Source of the DNA: Anaerolineaceae bacterium 46_22
GTDB taxonomy: Bacteria; Chloroflexota; Anaerolineae; Anaerolineales; Anaerolineaceae
Length of the DNA stretch: 12,013 nt
Assembly: GCA_001508595.1 (NCBI GenBank)
Contig: LGHA01000074.1
Span: 1-12,013, forward strand
Direction of reading: 5' to 3'
The notes beneath the pieces are model-generated. The model was not told the origin of the DNA. It did not search any database and was given only the letters and a program-made list of their open reading frames with translations. Below, one piece after another: positions 1 to 7,760 of the stretch (position 1 is its first letter; every line of letters begins with the position of its first letter). Position numbers and translations under genes: made by a program.

Positions 1-53
1 CGAGGGAGAGGAAGAAGGACTCTTGCTATCCTAGGTTATCAATTCGATTAGAA

Positions 54-66
54 GTACTTTAAGTAC
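54..66. repeat. 13-bp perfect palindrome upstream of yvcK
   Basis: GTACTT, one central T, then AAGTAC form a perfect inverted repeat about 30 bp upstream of the predicted yvcK -35 box. It could be an operator for a small dimeric regulator or may be chance in AT-rich DNA. The rest of positions 1-97 shows no gene or other clear signal. Confidence 0.3.
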
Positions 67-97
67 AGCCTCATTAATATTTTTTGAATTTATCACG

Positions 98-126
98 TTG
101 ACGATTAACTGGAATCCTGCTATCAT
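98..126 (+). promoter_or_regulatory. Sigma70-type promoter of yvcK
   Basis: TTGACG (98-103) and TATCAT (121-126) are separated by exactly 17 bases. This is a good match to a housekeeping-sigma promoter (five of six matches in each box). The expected transcription start, about seven bases after the -10 box, is near 133, only three bases before the ATG at 136. No Shine-Dalgarno sequence fits between, so the mRNA is predicted to be leaderless or nearly so. Confidence 0.6.
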
Positions 127-135
127 TTTTCTACC

Positions 136-1473
136 ATGCAAGATAAACAGAAAAACATATTTTCTCGATTGTGGAATGTGCTCCGTCGGGAAGTGCAGTG
201 GCTGCGACCAGGCCTGGGCTTTAAACGCTGGTTAATTTTGGCATTGATTGGCACAACGCTGCTTGGCGTTGGCCTGACGATGTTTATTCTGGATATCTAT
301 CGCAACGCTCCTGAGACATGGTGGCTGCCTGCCCTTGCCTATTTATCTTTAAGATTCCTGGATCGTCCTATACGCGTGATCATCTTTGGCGGCATTGGGG
401 TTACCCTGGTTTTGATCGGCATTTGGGGCTCAAACCGCTCATTGCTGAAACCTTTTGTCCCTCCTGGCAAACCCGTGATTGAAGCCCTCGATTCATTTCG
501 CAGGCGGGACCGAGGCCCGCGGGTTGTGGTCCTTGGGGGCGGGCATGGGCTTGCATCCTTACTGCGTGGTTTGAAAGAATACACCCATAATATCACTGCG
601 ATTGTAACCGTCGCCGATGACGGCGGTTCCTCCGGTGAACTTCGAAGACAAATGGGGGTTTTACCACCAGGGGATATTCGCAATTGCCTTGCAGCCTTGA
701 GCAACAATGAGGATTTGCTTTCCCAGGTTTTCCAGTATCGCTTTGCCAGCGGTGCCGGGTTGGAAGGACATTCACTGGGTAATTTATTCATCACTGCGCT
801 GACGGAAATCACGGGCAGTTTCGAGGAAGCCGTTGCGGAGTCCGGGCGGGTGCTGGCTGTTTACGGCCAGGTGCTGCCGTCAACACTGACGGACGTCCGC
901 CTATTGGCAGACCTTATCGATAGGAATGGAAATCGAGTCCATGTCTCGGGCGAAACGCAAATCCGCGAAACAGAAGGGGCAATTCAGCGTCTGTGGTTGG
1001 ACCCTGCCAATACACCCGCATTCCCACCCGCAATTTCTGCAGTGTTAAATGCTGATATGATAATTATCGGGCCGGGGAGCCTTTATTCAAGCTTGCTGCC
1101 GAATTTGCTCGTTCGGGATTTGGCTGAAGCTGTACGTGCCAGTCAGGCATTAAAATTTTTCATTTGCAATGTTGCCACTGAGCACGGTGAAACCGATCAA
1201 TTTTCCTGCCTGGATCATGTAAAATCCGTAGAAACCCATGTTGGACAGGAAATTTTTGACCTTGTTATCTGCAATAATCATTTTGAAGGAAGGCTGGGGG
1301 AGGGCGTTGATTGGGTCAAAATGGACCAGGAGTTGAGGGCACATACAGCAGTTTATTGTGCTGACCTCATCGACCCCACTTATCCATGGCGGCATGATTC
1401 TAAACGATTATCAAAGACAATCATGGACTTATTTTATGAAAGAACGGGTCCTTTGATGAACAATAATCACTAA
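136..1473 (+). CDS. yvcK: YvcK/CofD-like protein (gluconeogenesis factor family) with N-terminal membrane anchor
   Basis: This 445-residue protein has a YvcK (CofD-like, Rossmann-type) domain from about residue 127 to the end. Visible family motifs are GGGHGL (134-139), DDGGSSG (161-167), PPGDIRNCL (177-185), GHSLGNL (211-217), GPGSLYSSLLPNL (311-323) and a CNVATEHGETD segment (343-353). YvcK proteins bind UDP-sugars and are needed for gluconeogenic growth and normal cell-wall synthesis in Bacillus and mycobacteria; their exact chemistry is unsettled. The first about 125 residues are an addition to the roughly 320-residue Bacillus form and contain hydrophobic helices near 31-53 and 80-98, which would anchor the protein in the membrane. 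Start 136 is the first ATG and sits just after a promoter with no ribosome-binding site, suggesting leaderless translation. It stands directly upstream of gap-pgk-tpiA, but no rapZ or whiA partner is present. The family call is secure; the anchor is inferred from hydrophobicity. Confidence 0.93.
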   Translation: MQDKQKNIFSRLWNVLRREVQWLRPGLGFKRWLILALIGTTLLGVGLTMFILDIYRNAPETWWLPALAYLSLRFLDRPIRVIIFGGIGVTLVLIGIWGSNRSLLKPFVPPGKPVIEALDSFRRRDRGPRVVVLGGGHGLASLLRGLKEYTHNITAIVTVADDGGSSGELRRQMGVLPPGDIRNCLAALSNNEDLLSQVFQYRFASGAGLEGHSLGNLFITALTEITGSFEEAVAESGRVLAVYGQVLPSTLTDVRLLADLIDRNGNRVHVSGETQIRETEGAIQRLWLDPANTPAFPPAISAVLNADMIIIGPGSLYSSLLPNLLVRDLAEAVRASQALKFFICNVATEHGETDQFSCLDHVKSVETHVGQEIFDLVICNNHFEGRLGEGVDWVKMDQELRAHTAVYCADLIDPTYPWRHDSKRLSKTIMDLFYERTGPLMNNNH

Positions 1474-1501
1474 AAATTTAAGAATTGATTCATTTATCTT
1501 T

Positions 1502-1519
1502 GTGTATTGATGGTAAAAT
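1502..1519 (+). promoter_or_regulatory. Extended -10 promoter of gap
   Basis: GTGTATTG followed by ATGGTAAAAT contains an extended -10 element (TGG then TAAAAT, 1511-1519) with no convincing -35 box. The predicted start, near 1526, gives a leader of about 30 bases carrying AGGAGG at 1544-1549. Nearly the same string precedes tpiA (3952-3971), which supports a functional element. Confidence 0.5.
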
Positions 1520-1555
1520 AAATTTGATAAAAACTAATCATATAGGAGGCAAGAA

Positions 1556-2587
1556 ATGACAATTCGTGTGGGTATTAACGGATTCGGCCGTATTGGTCGG
1601 CAAGTATTAAAAGCAATCAACGAAAGGCATCCAGATGCACTTGAAGTTGTAGCTGTTAACGATCTCTTTGATGCAGACATCAACGCTTATCTCTTTAAGT
1701 ATGACTCAAACTACGGCATCTATGATGGCACAGTTGAGGTCAAAGATGGAAATATTGTGGTGGATGGCAAGGAAATTAAAGTCATGTCCGAACGCAATCC
1801 ATATGCATTGCCTTGGGCAGACCTCGGTGTTGATGTTGTTGTTGAATCAACCGGTGTTTTCCGTGATGGAAAGGGAACAGAAGCAAAACCTGGTGCCAAT
1901 TCACACATTGACGGCGGCGGCGCGAAAAAAGTGATTATCTCTGCGCCTGCAAAAAATGAAGATTTGACCATTGTGCTTGGTGTCAATGATGATCTCTATG
2001 ATCCTGACAAGCACCATATCATTTCGAATGCATCCTGCACCACAAACTGTCTGGCACCTGCAGCCAAGATTGTACATGATAATTTCAAGATTGAGCGTGG
2101 TTTGATGACAACCATACACTCATACACCAACGATCAGCGCATTCTTGATCTTGCTCACAGCAAAAAACGCCGCGCCCGTGCTGCAGCCCTGAATATCATC
2201 CCAACAACCACCGGTGCCGCAAAAGCGGTTGCCCTGGTAATTCCTGACTTAAAGGGCAAATTCGATGGTTATGCATTACGTGTACCGACACCCACAGTAT
2301 CAATTGTGGACTTTGTTGCTCAGGTCGAAAAACCCACTACAGCAGAAGAACTTAATGCCTTGTTCAAAGAAGCCTCAGAAGGTGCAATGAAAGGTATTTT
2401 GGCATACTCCACAGATGATTTGGTGTCAATGGACATCAAAGGAAATCCATATTCCTCCATCATCGACGCTGAACTGACCACTGTCATGGACGGCACTTTT
2501 GTCAAAGTTGTAACCTGGTATGACAACGAATGGGGTTACTCCTGCCGAACAGCAGACCTGGCAGCAATGATGGCAAAATCACTCTAA
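1556..2587 (+). CDS. gap: Glyceraldehyde-3-phosphate dehydrogenase, type I
   Basis: This cytosolic enzyme oxidises and phosphorylates glyceraldehyde 3-phosphate to 1,3-bisphosphoglycerate with NAD, the step before pgk in glycolysis, and runs in reverse in gluconeogenesis. The 343 residues match the usual type I length. The nucleotide-binding motif GFGRIGR is at 9-15. The active-site motif SCTTNC has Cys161, with His188 in the conserved TIHSYTNDQ segment. [11 protein letters not shown] near the C terminus is also diagnostic. Asn35-Asp36 in the cofactor loop fits NAD preference (inference). The ATG at 1556 follows AGGAGG by six bases. The gene has its own promoter and is followed by a hairpin terminator before pgk. 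No cggR-type repressor gene is next to it. Confidence 0.98.
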   Translation: MTIRVGINGFGRIGRQVLKAINERHPDALEVVAVNDLFDADINAYLFKYDSNYGIYDGTVEVKDGNIVVDGKEIKVMSERNPYALPWADLGVDVVVESTGVFRDGKGTEAKPGANSHIDGGGAKKVIISAPAKNEDLTIVLGVNDDLYDPDKHHIISNASCTTNCLAPAAKIVHDNFKIERGLMTTIHSYTNDQRILDLAHSKKRRARAAALNIIPTTTGAAKAVALVIPDLKGKFDGYALRVPTPTVSIVDFVAQVEKPTTAEELNALFKEASEGAMKGILAYSTDDLVSMDIKGNPYSSIIDAELTTVMDGTFVKVVTWYDNEWGYSCRTADLAAMMAKSL

Positions 2588-2616
2588 CGTCTTCCTTTGG
2601 AGACTCAATAAACAAT

Positions 2617-2655
2617 ATGCGTAATGTGCTGCTTAAAATCACATTACGCATTTTT
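2617..2655 (+). terminator. Rho-independent terminator between gap and pgk (attenuator-like)
   Basis: ATGCGTAATGTG (2617-2628) and CACATTACGCAT (2640-2651) form a perfect 12-bp stem around an 11-base loop, followed by a T run to 2655. The pgk Shine-Dalgarno sequence begins only six bases later, so no promoter fits between the hairpin and pgk. The stem is AT-rich in part, which would allow readthrough into pgk. A role in RNA processing or in setting the gap:pgk ratio is inference. Confidence 0.75.
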
Positions 2656-2677
2656 ATTGAAAGGAGCTATTTAAGAA

Positions 2678-3853
2678 ATGTTCAGTAAAAAAATGTTGAC
2701 AGATCTGGATGTTAAAGGCAAGAAAGTGCTTGTGCGTGTAGATTTTAATGTGCCGATCAGTGACGGCAAAGTTGGCGATGACACCCGTATTCAAGCAGCG
2801 CTTCCAACGATTAAATATTTGCTGGAAAATGATGCAGCTGTGATTTTGTGTTCGCACCTTGGCCGACCAAAGGGCGAACCGGATCCTGCATTTAGCTTGA
2901 AGCCCGTGGCAGATTATTTGGGCACTTTATTGGATGTGCCCGTGAAGTTCGCTGAAGATTGCATCGGGGAGGTCGCTCAGAATGCTTCTGAGGGTTTGGC
3001 ATCAAATGAGGTGCTTGTTCTGGAGAACACGCGCTTCCATGCGGGGGAGAAGGCAAATGATCCTGAGATGGCGAAGGAATTGGCTTCCCTGGCAGACCTG
3101 TTTGTCAATGATGCATTTGGTTCTGCGCATCGTGCGCATGCCTCAACAGCAGGTGTAGCAGATTACCTTCCAGCTGCGGCAGGATTCTTGCTTGAAAAGG
3201 AAATCAAATACCTTGGAAATGCCATTGCTGAGCCCGAACGCCCCTTTGTTGCCATTCTGGGGGGTGCAAAAGTCAGTGACAAAATCGGCGTGATTGATAA
3301 CCTGATCAAGAAAGCCGATAGAATTCTGATCGGCGGGGGCATGGCAAACACATTCTTCAAAGCGCAGGGTTATGCCATGGCGGATTCCCTGGTTGAAGAG
3401 GAGGTTCTTGACACCGCAAAGGAATTGCTGGATATGGCGGGTGGAAAGCTTGTTCTGCCAGTGGATGTTGTCATTGCAGATGCTTTTGATGCTAACGCGT
3501 CGGATAAAATTATGGATGTTGGTGATGTGCCGGCTGGATGGCGGATTCTGGATATTGGTCCTCGTACTGTTGAAGCTTTCTCGGATATTATCAAAAAGGC
3601 TGGCACGGTGGTATGGAACGGACCGATGGGTGTATTTGAGCTCGATAAATTTGCTAAAGGCACCTTTGAAGTCGCAAAAGCGATAGCCGAGAGTGAGGCC
3701 ACGGGTATTGTGGGCGGCGGCGATTCTGCTTCAGCCATTAAGAAATCCGGCTTGGAAGATAAGATCACCCATATTTCTACAGGCGGCGGCGCTTCACTGG
3801 AAATGCTGGAAGGCAAAATGCTGCCCGGCCTGGCAGCCCTGGATGATAAATAA
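2678..3853 (+). CDS. pgk: Phosphoglycerate kinase
   Basis: This cytosolic enzyme transfers phosphate between 1,3-bisphosphoglycerate and ADP, giving 3-phosphoglycerate and ATP, directly after the GAPDH step. At 391 residues it has normal bacterial length. Substrate-domain motifs are RVDFNVP (20-26) and HLGRPKG (60-66). The nucleotide domain shows GGAKVSDK (195-202), NGPMGVFE (314-321), GGGDSA (346-351) and STGGGAS (367-373). The start at 2678 is chosen over an in-frame ATG at 2693 because AAGGAG (2661-2666) lies 11 bases upstream of it. The gene is 90 bp downstream of gap, with a terminator hairpin between, so it is probably expressed by readthrough from the gap promoter. A strong terminator follows it. 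Confidence 0.98.
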   Translation: MFSKKMLTDLDVKGKKVLVRVDFNVPISDGKVGDDTRIQAALPTIKYLLENDAAVILCSHLGRPKGEPDPAFSLKPVADYLGTLLDVPVKFAEDCIGEVAQNASEGLASNEVLVLENTRFHAGEKANDPEMAKELASLADLFVNDAFGSAHRAHASTAGVADYLPAAAGFLLEKEIKYLGNAIAEPERPFVAILGGAKVSDKIGVIDNLIKKADRILIGGGMANTFFKAQGYAMADSLVEEEVLDTAKELLDMAGGKLVLPVDVVIADAFDANASDKIMDVGDVPAGWRILDIGPRTVEAFSDIIKKAGTVVWNGPMGVFELDKFAKGTFEVAKAIAESEATGIVGGGDSASAIKKSGLEDKITHISTGGGASLEMLEGKMLPGLAALDDK

Positions 3854-3883
3854 GTAAAAATTTAAAGGGACCGATTTGTTAGA

Positions 3884-3926
3884 AAAGGCTATCTGTTCTT
3901 AATCGAATGGATAGCCTTTCTTGTTT
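3884..3926 (+). terminator. Rho-independent terminator after pgk
   Basis: AAAGGCTATC (3884-3893) pairs with GATAGCCTTT (3910-3919). The stem continues inward through two G-U wobble pairs and TTC/GAA to a six-base loop (3899-3904), about 15 pairs in all. The T-rich tail (TTTCTTGTTT) completes a strong intrinsic terminator separating pgk from tpiA. Confidence 0.85.
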
Positions 3927-3951
3927 CCATGTCCTTTTTGCTAATCATCGA

Positions 3952-3971
3952 GTGTATTTTGCTGGTAAAAT
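3952..3971 (+). promoter_or_regulatory. Extended -10 promoter of tpiA
   Basis: GTGTATTTTGC is followed by TGGTAAAAT (3963-3971), an extended -10 element almost identical to that of gap (1502-1519). No clear -35 box is seen at the normal spacing. It lies after the pgk terminator, so tpiA is probably a separate transcription unit. The predicted start is near 3978. Confidence 0.5.
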
Positions 3972-4023
3972 TTAATAAGTGAAATCATTAATGATCAAAA
4001 TTAGAAAAAGAAAGGGTGATGAA

Positions 4024-4812
4024 ATGCGAAAAATTTTTGTAGCTGGAAACTGGAAGATGAATAAGACCATCGCTGAGGCTGTCGACCTGGTGTCGAAGAT
4101 GCTGCCTGAGCTTGAAAACTTCGATGATGTTGACGTTGCCGTCGCACCTTCTTACTTAGCTGTGCCGGCTGTGGCTGAATTATGCAAGGGTAAAGCATTG
4201 AAGGTTGGCGCTCAAAACCTGTTTTGGGAAGAATCAGGTGCCTATACGGGTGAGGTTGCACCCCAGATGGTTGCAGAAGTTTGTGATTTTGTGATTGTTG
4301 GCCATTCAGAACGCCGCACCTACTTTGGTGAGACGGATGAAACGGTCAATAAACGTCTTAAAGCAGCTTTAGCAGCAGGCCTGGACGTGATCGTCTGCGT
4401 TGGCGAGACCCTGGAAGAGAACGAAGCCGGGCAAACAGAAGCCGTTGTCACTCGCCAGATTTCTAAAGGATTGGCCGGTATTACCGAAGACCAGGCAGCG
4501 CATATCACCATTGCCTACGAACCTATTTGGGCGATTGGCACAGGGCGAACGGCAACACCTGAAGATGCCAACAACGTTCATAAGAATGTCATCCGTCCGC
4601 TGCTCAAGCAGCAATTCGGTGATCAGCGAGCCAATGCCATGCGCATTCAGTATGGCGGATCCATTAAACCCAATAATGCCGCAGAACTTTTTGCGATGTC
4701 CGACATTGATGGCGGTTTGGTTGGTGGTGCCAGCCTTACAGCCGACTCCTTTGTCAGCATCATCAAAGGTGCTTCATTGGTGACAATTGTTGAGGAAACT
4801 TCGAAAGAGTAA
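4024..4812 (+). CDS. tpiA: Triosephosphate isomerase
   Basis: This cytosolic TIM-barrel enzyme interconverts dihydroxyacetone phosphate and glyceraldehyde 3-phosphate, supplying the gap substrate. The 262-residue protein carries the substrate residues Asn9 and Lys11 (AGNWKMNK), the catalytic His94 in GHSERR and the catalytic Glu166 in [21 protein letters not shown] (209-218) and GGLVGGASL (230-238) form the phosphate-binding end. The reading frame is open back to a GTG at 3979, but the start at 4024 is preferred: it gives the normal TIM N terminus and follows AAGGG (4012-4016) by seven bases. A terminator lies 22 bp after the stop. Confidence 0.97.
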   Translation: MRKIFVAGNWKMNKTIAEAVDLVSKMLPELENFDDVDVAVAPSYLAVPAVAELCKGKALKVGAQNLFWEESGAYTGEVAPQMVAEVCDFVIVGHSERRTYFGETDETVNKRLKAALAAGLDVIVCVGETLEENEAGQTEAVVTRQISKGLAGITEDQAAHITIAYEPIWAIGTGRTATPEDANNVHKNVIRPLLKQQFGDQRANAMRIQYGGSIKPNNAAELFAMSDIDGGLVGGASLTADSFVSIIKGASLVTIVEETSKE

Positions 4813-4834
4813 CGTAAGATTAAGCTTATAATTA

Positions 4835-4866
4835 TTAAGCCGCCTGTTTGGGCGGCTTAAATTTTT
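4835..4866 (+). terminator. Rho-independent terminator after tpiA, possibly bidirectional
   Basis: TTAAGCCGCC (4835-4844) and GGCGGCTTAA (4851-4860) make a perfect 10-bp stem with a six-base loop, followed by ATTTTT. It ends the tpiA transcript. On the opposite strand the hairpin is followed by TTAATAATTAT, moderately U-rich, so it may also stop the convergent upp operon; no other terminator was seen for that operon. Confidence 0.9.
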
Positions 4867-4929
4867 AACATAGTGTCTTGTGCGGTTATAGACGGTCTTG
4901 TTTTTGGGCTTGGTGCTCAGCGGCGTTTA

Positions 4930-5553
4930 TTAAGTGCCAAACTGACGGTCACCTGCATCCCCCAATCCAGGGACAATATAGCCGTGTTCATTTAAGCCGT
5001 CGTCAATCGCTGCCAGGTGAATGGGAACATCGGGGTGGGCACCGTGCAAGCGTGCAATGCCCTCAGGCGAGGCAATTATGCCAACAAATTTTATCCTGGC
5101 ACCCCCCCAATTCTTGAGAATATCCACAGTAGCAACGGCAGATCCCCCCGTGGCAAGCATGGGGTCCAAGATCAGGCAGACGGAGACGGTGGGCGCAATT
5201 GGGAGGCGGTTGTAATAAGCCACGGGTTTTAGGGTGCGTTCATCTCGATAAAGACCAATGTGCCAGACCTCGGCAGAGGGCATCAATTCCCAAACGCCTT
5301 CAACCATACCCAGCCCTGACCGGAGGATGGGTACCAGGCCGATTTTATCCTTTAAATCCTCACCACGGGTTGTGGTTAACGGGGTTTCAACGCTCACCGT
5401 TGTCGTTTCGAGGTCTATGGTGGCTTCGTAGGTTAGCAGCGCACCTAATTCTCGAACCAGCTCTCGAAACTTTTTAGGTTTTGTATTCTTATCCCGCATA
5501 CGCGTTAATTTATGTTTGACAAGGGGATGGGAGGATTCAAAGACGTTTTCCAT
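4930..5553 (-). CDS. upp: Uracil phosphoribosyltransferase
   Basis: This cytosolic salvage enzyme joins uracil and PRPP to give UMP. The 207 residues match the usual length. The PRPP-binding loop is [12 protein letters not shown] (128-139), and the uracil-binding C terminus ends [13 protein letters not shown] (195-207). [13 protein letters not shown] (74-86) is also characteristic. The ATG at 5553 is preceded by AAAGG (complement of 5563-5567). It is the last gene of a run of five on the minus strand, 34 bp after the small membrane-protein gene, and a possible own promoter overlaps the end of that gene. It converges on tpiA, with about 117 bp between the stop codons. Confidence 0.97.
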   Translation of the reverse strand: MENVFESSHPLVKHKLTRMRDKNTKPKKFRELVRELGALLTYEATIDLETTTVSVETPLTTTRGEDLKDKIGLVPILRSGLGMVEGVWELMPSAEVWHIGLYRDERTLKPVAYYNRLPIAPTVSVCLILDPMLATGGSAVATVDILKNWGGARIKFVGIIASPEGIARLHGAHPDVPIHLAAIDDGLNEHGYIVPGLGDAGDRQFGT

Positions 5554-5573
5554 TATATTTAACCTTTCATACC

Positions 5574-5601
5574 ATCATAATATGCGTCTATTTTTCATCA
5601 A
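5574..5601 (-). promoter_or_regulatory. Possible internal promoter for upp
   Basis: On the minus strand TTGATG (5596-5601) and TATGAT (5574-5579) are separated by 16 bases. The predicted start is near 5567, which would give upp a leader of about 14 bases beginning at its ribosome-binding site. The element overlaps the 3' end of the upstream gene. The score is moderate, and upp could also be transcribed from the operon promoter. Confidence 0.35.
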
Positions 5602-5974
5602 GTTTATCACCAGTTTTTTCATCTGTAAAAGCATGCCTGCTGTAAAGGAAAAGCAGCAATCCGACTGCCCAAAGCAGGGTGGTAATTGTAATCAGGGTAT
5701 AGAACCTGGGGAGATTTCGCCGCAGCCGAAAGTACATGGCGTACCCAAAGCTGCCCCAGGAGGCAATATTGAGCAGGGATGCCAGCCATCTTCCAGTTTT
5801 GGAACCCTTTTTGGACAAGGCTAGCCAGCGAAAGCCCATCCATGGGAGGATGCTCACAGCAACATTGATGACCACAGCGAAGGTCATTATCCACAGGGAC
5901 ATTTCAATGCCATGATTAATGAGCGTGAGTGAACTGCCAAGGAGATAAAGCAAAAAAGCAAAGACTTTTATCAA
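5588..5974 (-). CDS. Small four-helix membrane protein of unknown function
   Basis: No family is recognised. The 128-residue product is very hydrophobic, with likely membrane helices near 2-24, 25-48, 63-82 and 92-111, and a charged C-terminal tail (DEKTGDKLDEK). The start is a TTG at 5974 whose last two bases overlap the TGA stop of the methyltransferase gene (TTGA), typical of translational coupling; no ribosome-binding site is evident. A later ATG (residue 25) would delete the first helix. Placement in an operon with two zinc-ribbon membrane proteins suggests a membrane-linked role (inference). Its reality as a gene rests on the tight packing and the coherent helix pattern. Confidence 0.7.
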   Translation of the reverse strand: MIKVFAFLLYLLGSSLTLINHGIEMSLWIMTFAVVINVAVSILPWMGFRWLALSKKGSKTGRWLASLLNIASWGSFGYAMYFRLRRNLPRFYTLITITTLLWAVGLLLFLYSRHAFTDEKTGDKLDEK

Positions 5975-6645
5975 TTCTGTGTGGTCGGGTCAAATCCTTC
6001 GACCTGCCAGGGGATGGCTTTCAGATAATAGACGACGGCGCCAATATCTAAAAATGTTGATTTTAAAGCAGCTTTTTCTGCAATTTCAACTACAAAATCT
6101 GCTTCGTATAGCTCTATCAATGTTGGTGCCAATCCCCATTCCATAAACTCAAAAGCAATTTTTTCTTGAAGAACCTGGTTGAGTTCGAGATTATTCAAAC
6201 CGCCAACTTGCTGAGTGATGAACACCCCGCCAGGTTTCAGTATTCGCTTGACCTCAGCCGGCTCAAAATCATCGTGGCGGTTTATAACAAGATCAAAATA
6301 CGCATCTTCAAATGAAAGTGGAACATATTTAGTAAATCTATGGACAGTAACGCCAAGGGGTTCCAAATTTCTTGCGGCGATGACCTGGTTGGGTGGGTAG
6401 GATTCCGAAGCATGGGTATCTTCAGGCAGCGGTGCTAATGATGCTAGAAACTCACCACCGCCTGTGCCCATATCAAGCATGGAATGGATACCTTTCATAT
6501 GATCCAGGACCAATTTTCGATAATCCCATGGGGGATCTTCCTGGATCAGTCGTTCATTAAGCCAGCTGAAGTCCCACCCGGAGAAACTGGCGTTCTGTGC
6601 TTCCGCTACAAATTTTTTATACCGCTGTGGGTTGACAATTTTCAT
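5971..6645 (-). CDS. Class I SAM-dependent methyltransferase
   Basis: This predicted cytosolic methyltransferase has 224 residues. The SAM-binding glycine loop LDMGTGGGEFL is at 57-67, and the late motif RILKPGGVFITQQVG lies at 134-148. The N-terminal GWDFSWLN (23-30) with PPWDYRKLV (38-46) and the RHDDFEP and QQVG motifs place it in a widespread but uncharacterised subgroup of methyltransferases. The substrate is unknown; small-molecule or rRNA targets are both possible. The ATG at 6645 directly follows the TGA of the upstream zinc-ribbon gene with no spacing, with GAGGG a few bases before it, so translation is likely coupled. It overlaps the next gene by four bases. Confidence 0.85.
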   Translation of the reverse strand: MKIVNPQRYKKFVAEAQNASFSGWDFSWLNERLIQEDPPWDYRKLVLDHMKGIHSMLDMGTGGGEFLASLAPLPEDTHASESYPPNQVIAARNLEPLGVTVHRFTKYVPLSFEDAYFDLVINRHDDFEPAEVKRILKPGGVFITQQVGGLNNLELNQVLQEKIAFEFMEWGLAPTLIELYEADFVVEIAEKAALKSTFLDIGAVVYYLKAIPWQVEGFDPTTQN

Positions 6646-7758
6646 TCAGTCCCTCTTTATAATAACCGGTGATTGGTTCTTTCGATTCCATTGTGACGGC
6701 CAGATGGCAGGTAACAATGCGCCTATTCCTGCTGTAAAACCAAAGATGCCTGAAAATACTGCAAGGATGCTTGCTGGTGGGAAGATGGGTGAAATCAGAA
6801 ACCCAAGCAGGGCAAGCAGCAGTAAAACGGCAGCGATGCCGCCGATGATGGCTGCAAATCGCCAGCCTCGTTTTTGTGATGCAAGACGCGGTCCCTGGAT
6901 TTCCCCTGTTTCGCCGTTGATAACCAATATTTGTGGCGTGCCTTCGTCATCTTTGTAGTAACTTGTGTACATCGGCAGGAGGAATTGTGTCCAATTTAAA
7001 TTCTGGTACTTTCCGTTGATGCTAAAATTTTGGCTGTGCTGCGCCCCAGCAGCTTCCGTACATACCTGGCTGAGCTTTTTATTTACCTGAGGTTTAGCCA
7101 GCGGCCAGGCATCTGCTGGCGGCAGGTCAGGGGCTTCAATCGAGGCGTTATTTGACTGGTCCAGGTGAAAAGGACCTGCATTTTCCAGTCCGTATGCCCC
7201 TGTCATTTGTTGGCGATTTTGATGTTCTTCCAGGGCTGGTACGGGTACATTGTCGACGTGATAATTGATTCCTCCCAAACGCGGCTCCCAACGGATGCGA
7301 TTTTCCACAATCTTTCGGGAACGCCATTGGTCGTCCTGGAAGTATTCTTTTGAGCTTTCAACCTGGTAATCAAAGCCAGCTTCCATTTGCCATTGACCCT
7401 CAACGTCGCTGTCCACCAGCCATAATGGCCAGAAAATCTTTTGTGTCCGTTGCAATAAATTTTCGATCGTAAAATCTTCAGATTTGATCCATACCCCTGA
7501 TGTGAACTGTGTGTACATTGACCTGAGATGCTCAGTTTTAATTCTGAATGGCAGCACCCGTTCAGGTTCCGAGGGATTTATCCGTAATGCCTGGGGTTCG
7601 AGGTGACCGATGCGGCACAGCGGACAGGATGAATCGATCTGTGAGTCAGGTGCCAAAAATGTGCGGTGACAGTGCGTACACCCTGCAGGCTGCCTATCTG
7701 AATCCCACAGCCTTTGTCCTTCTTCAATGATTTTCAAGGGCGTGACTTGTTGAACCAT
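6646..7758 (-). CDS. Zinc-ribbon membrane protein B (paralogue of the upstream gene)
   Basis: This 370-residue protein has one zinc ribbon (Cys27, Cys30, Cys45, Cys48), then a large soluble region, then two membrane helices near 300-322 and 330-352. Shared features with the upstream gene, in the same order, are a PFRI segment (70-73), a PLWLVDSD stretch (111-118), LLPMY (260-264), VINGETG (279-285) and the C-terminal helix pair, so the two arose by duplication. It lacks the first of the two zinc ribbons present in the upstream protein. Databases often label such proteins as TFIIB-type zinc-ribbon or PriA-like from the ribbon alone; nothing here suggests a helicase. No signal peptide is seen, so the ribbon should be cytoplasmic. 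It starts two bases after the upstream stop. Function is unknown. Confidence 0.85.
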   Translation of the reverse strand: MVQQVTPLKIIEEGQRLWDSDRQPAGCTHCHRTFLAPDSQIDSSCPLCRIGHLEPQALRINPSEPERVLPFRIKTEHLRSMYTQFTSGVWIKSEDFTIENLLQRTQKIFWPLWLVDSDVEGQWQMEAGFDYQVESSKEYFQDDQWRSRKIVENRIRWEPRLGGINYHVDNVPVPALEEHQNRQQMTGAYGLENAGPFHLDQSNNASIEAPDLPPADAWPLAKPQVNKKLSQVCTEAAGAQHSQNFSINGKYQNLNWTQFLLPMYTSYYKDDEGTPQILVINGETGEIQGPRLASQKRGWRFAAIIGGIAAVLLLLALLGFLISPIFPPASILAVFSGIFGFTAGIGALLPAIWPSQWNRKNQSPVIIKRD

Positions 7759-7760
7759 TA

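Noticed and set aside
339..812. Minus-strand open frame of 157 codons opposite yvcK
   Set aside because: It is antisense to conserved YvcK motifs, has no ribosome-binding site or domain, and its composition is that of a shadow frame.
2696..2701. Perfect TTGACA hexamer near the start of pgk
   Set aside because: It lies within the coding sequence with no -10 box at proper spacing, so it is not a credible promoter.
3370..3816. Minus-strand open frame of 148 codons opposite pgk
   Set aside because: It lies wholly inside pgk, whose protein is unmistakable. The product is Ser/Pro/Thr-rich with no recognisable motif, as expected of an antisense shadow.
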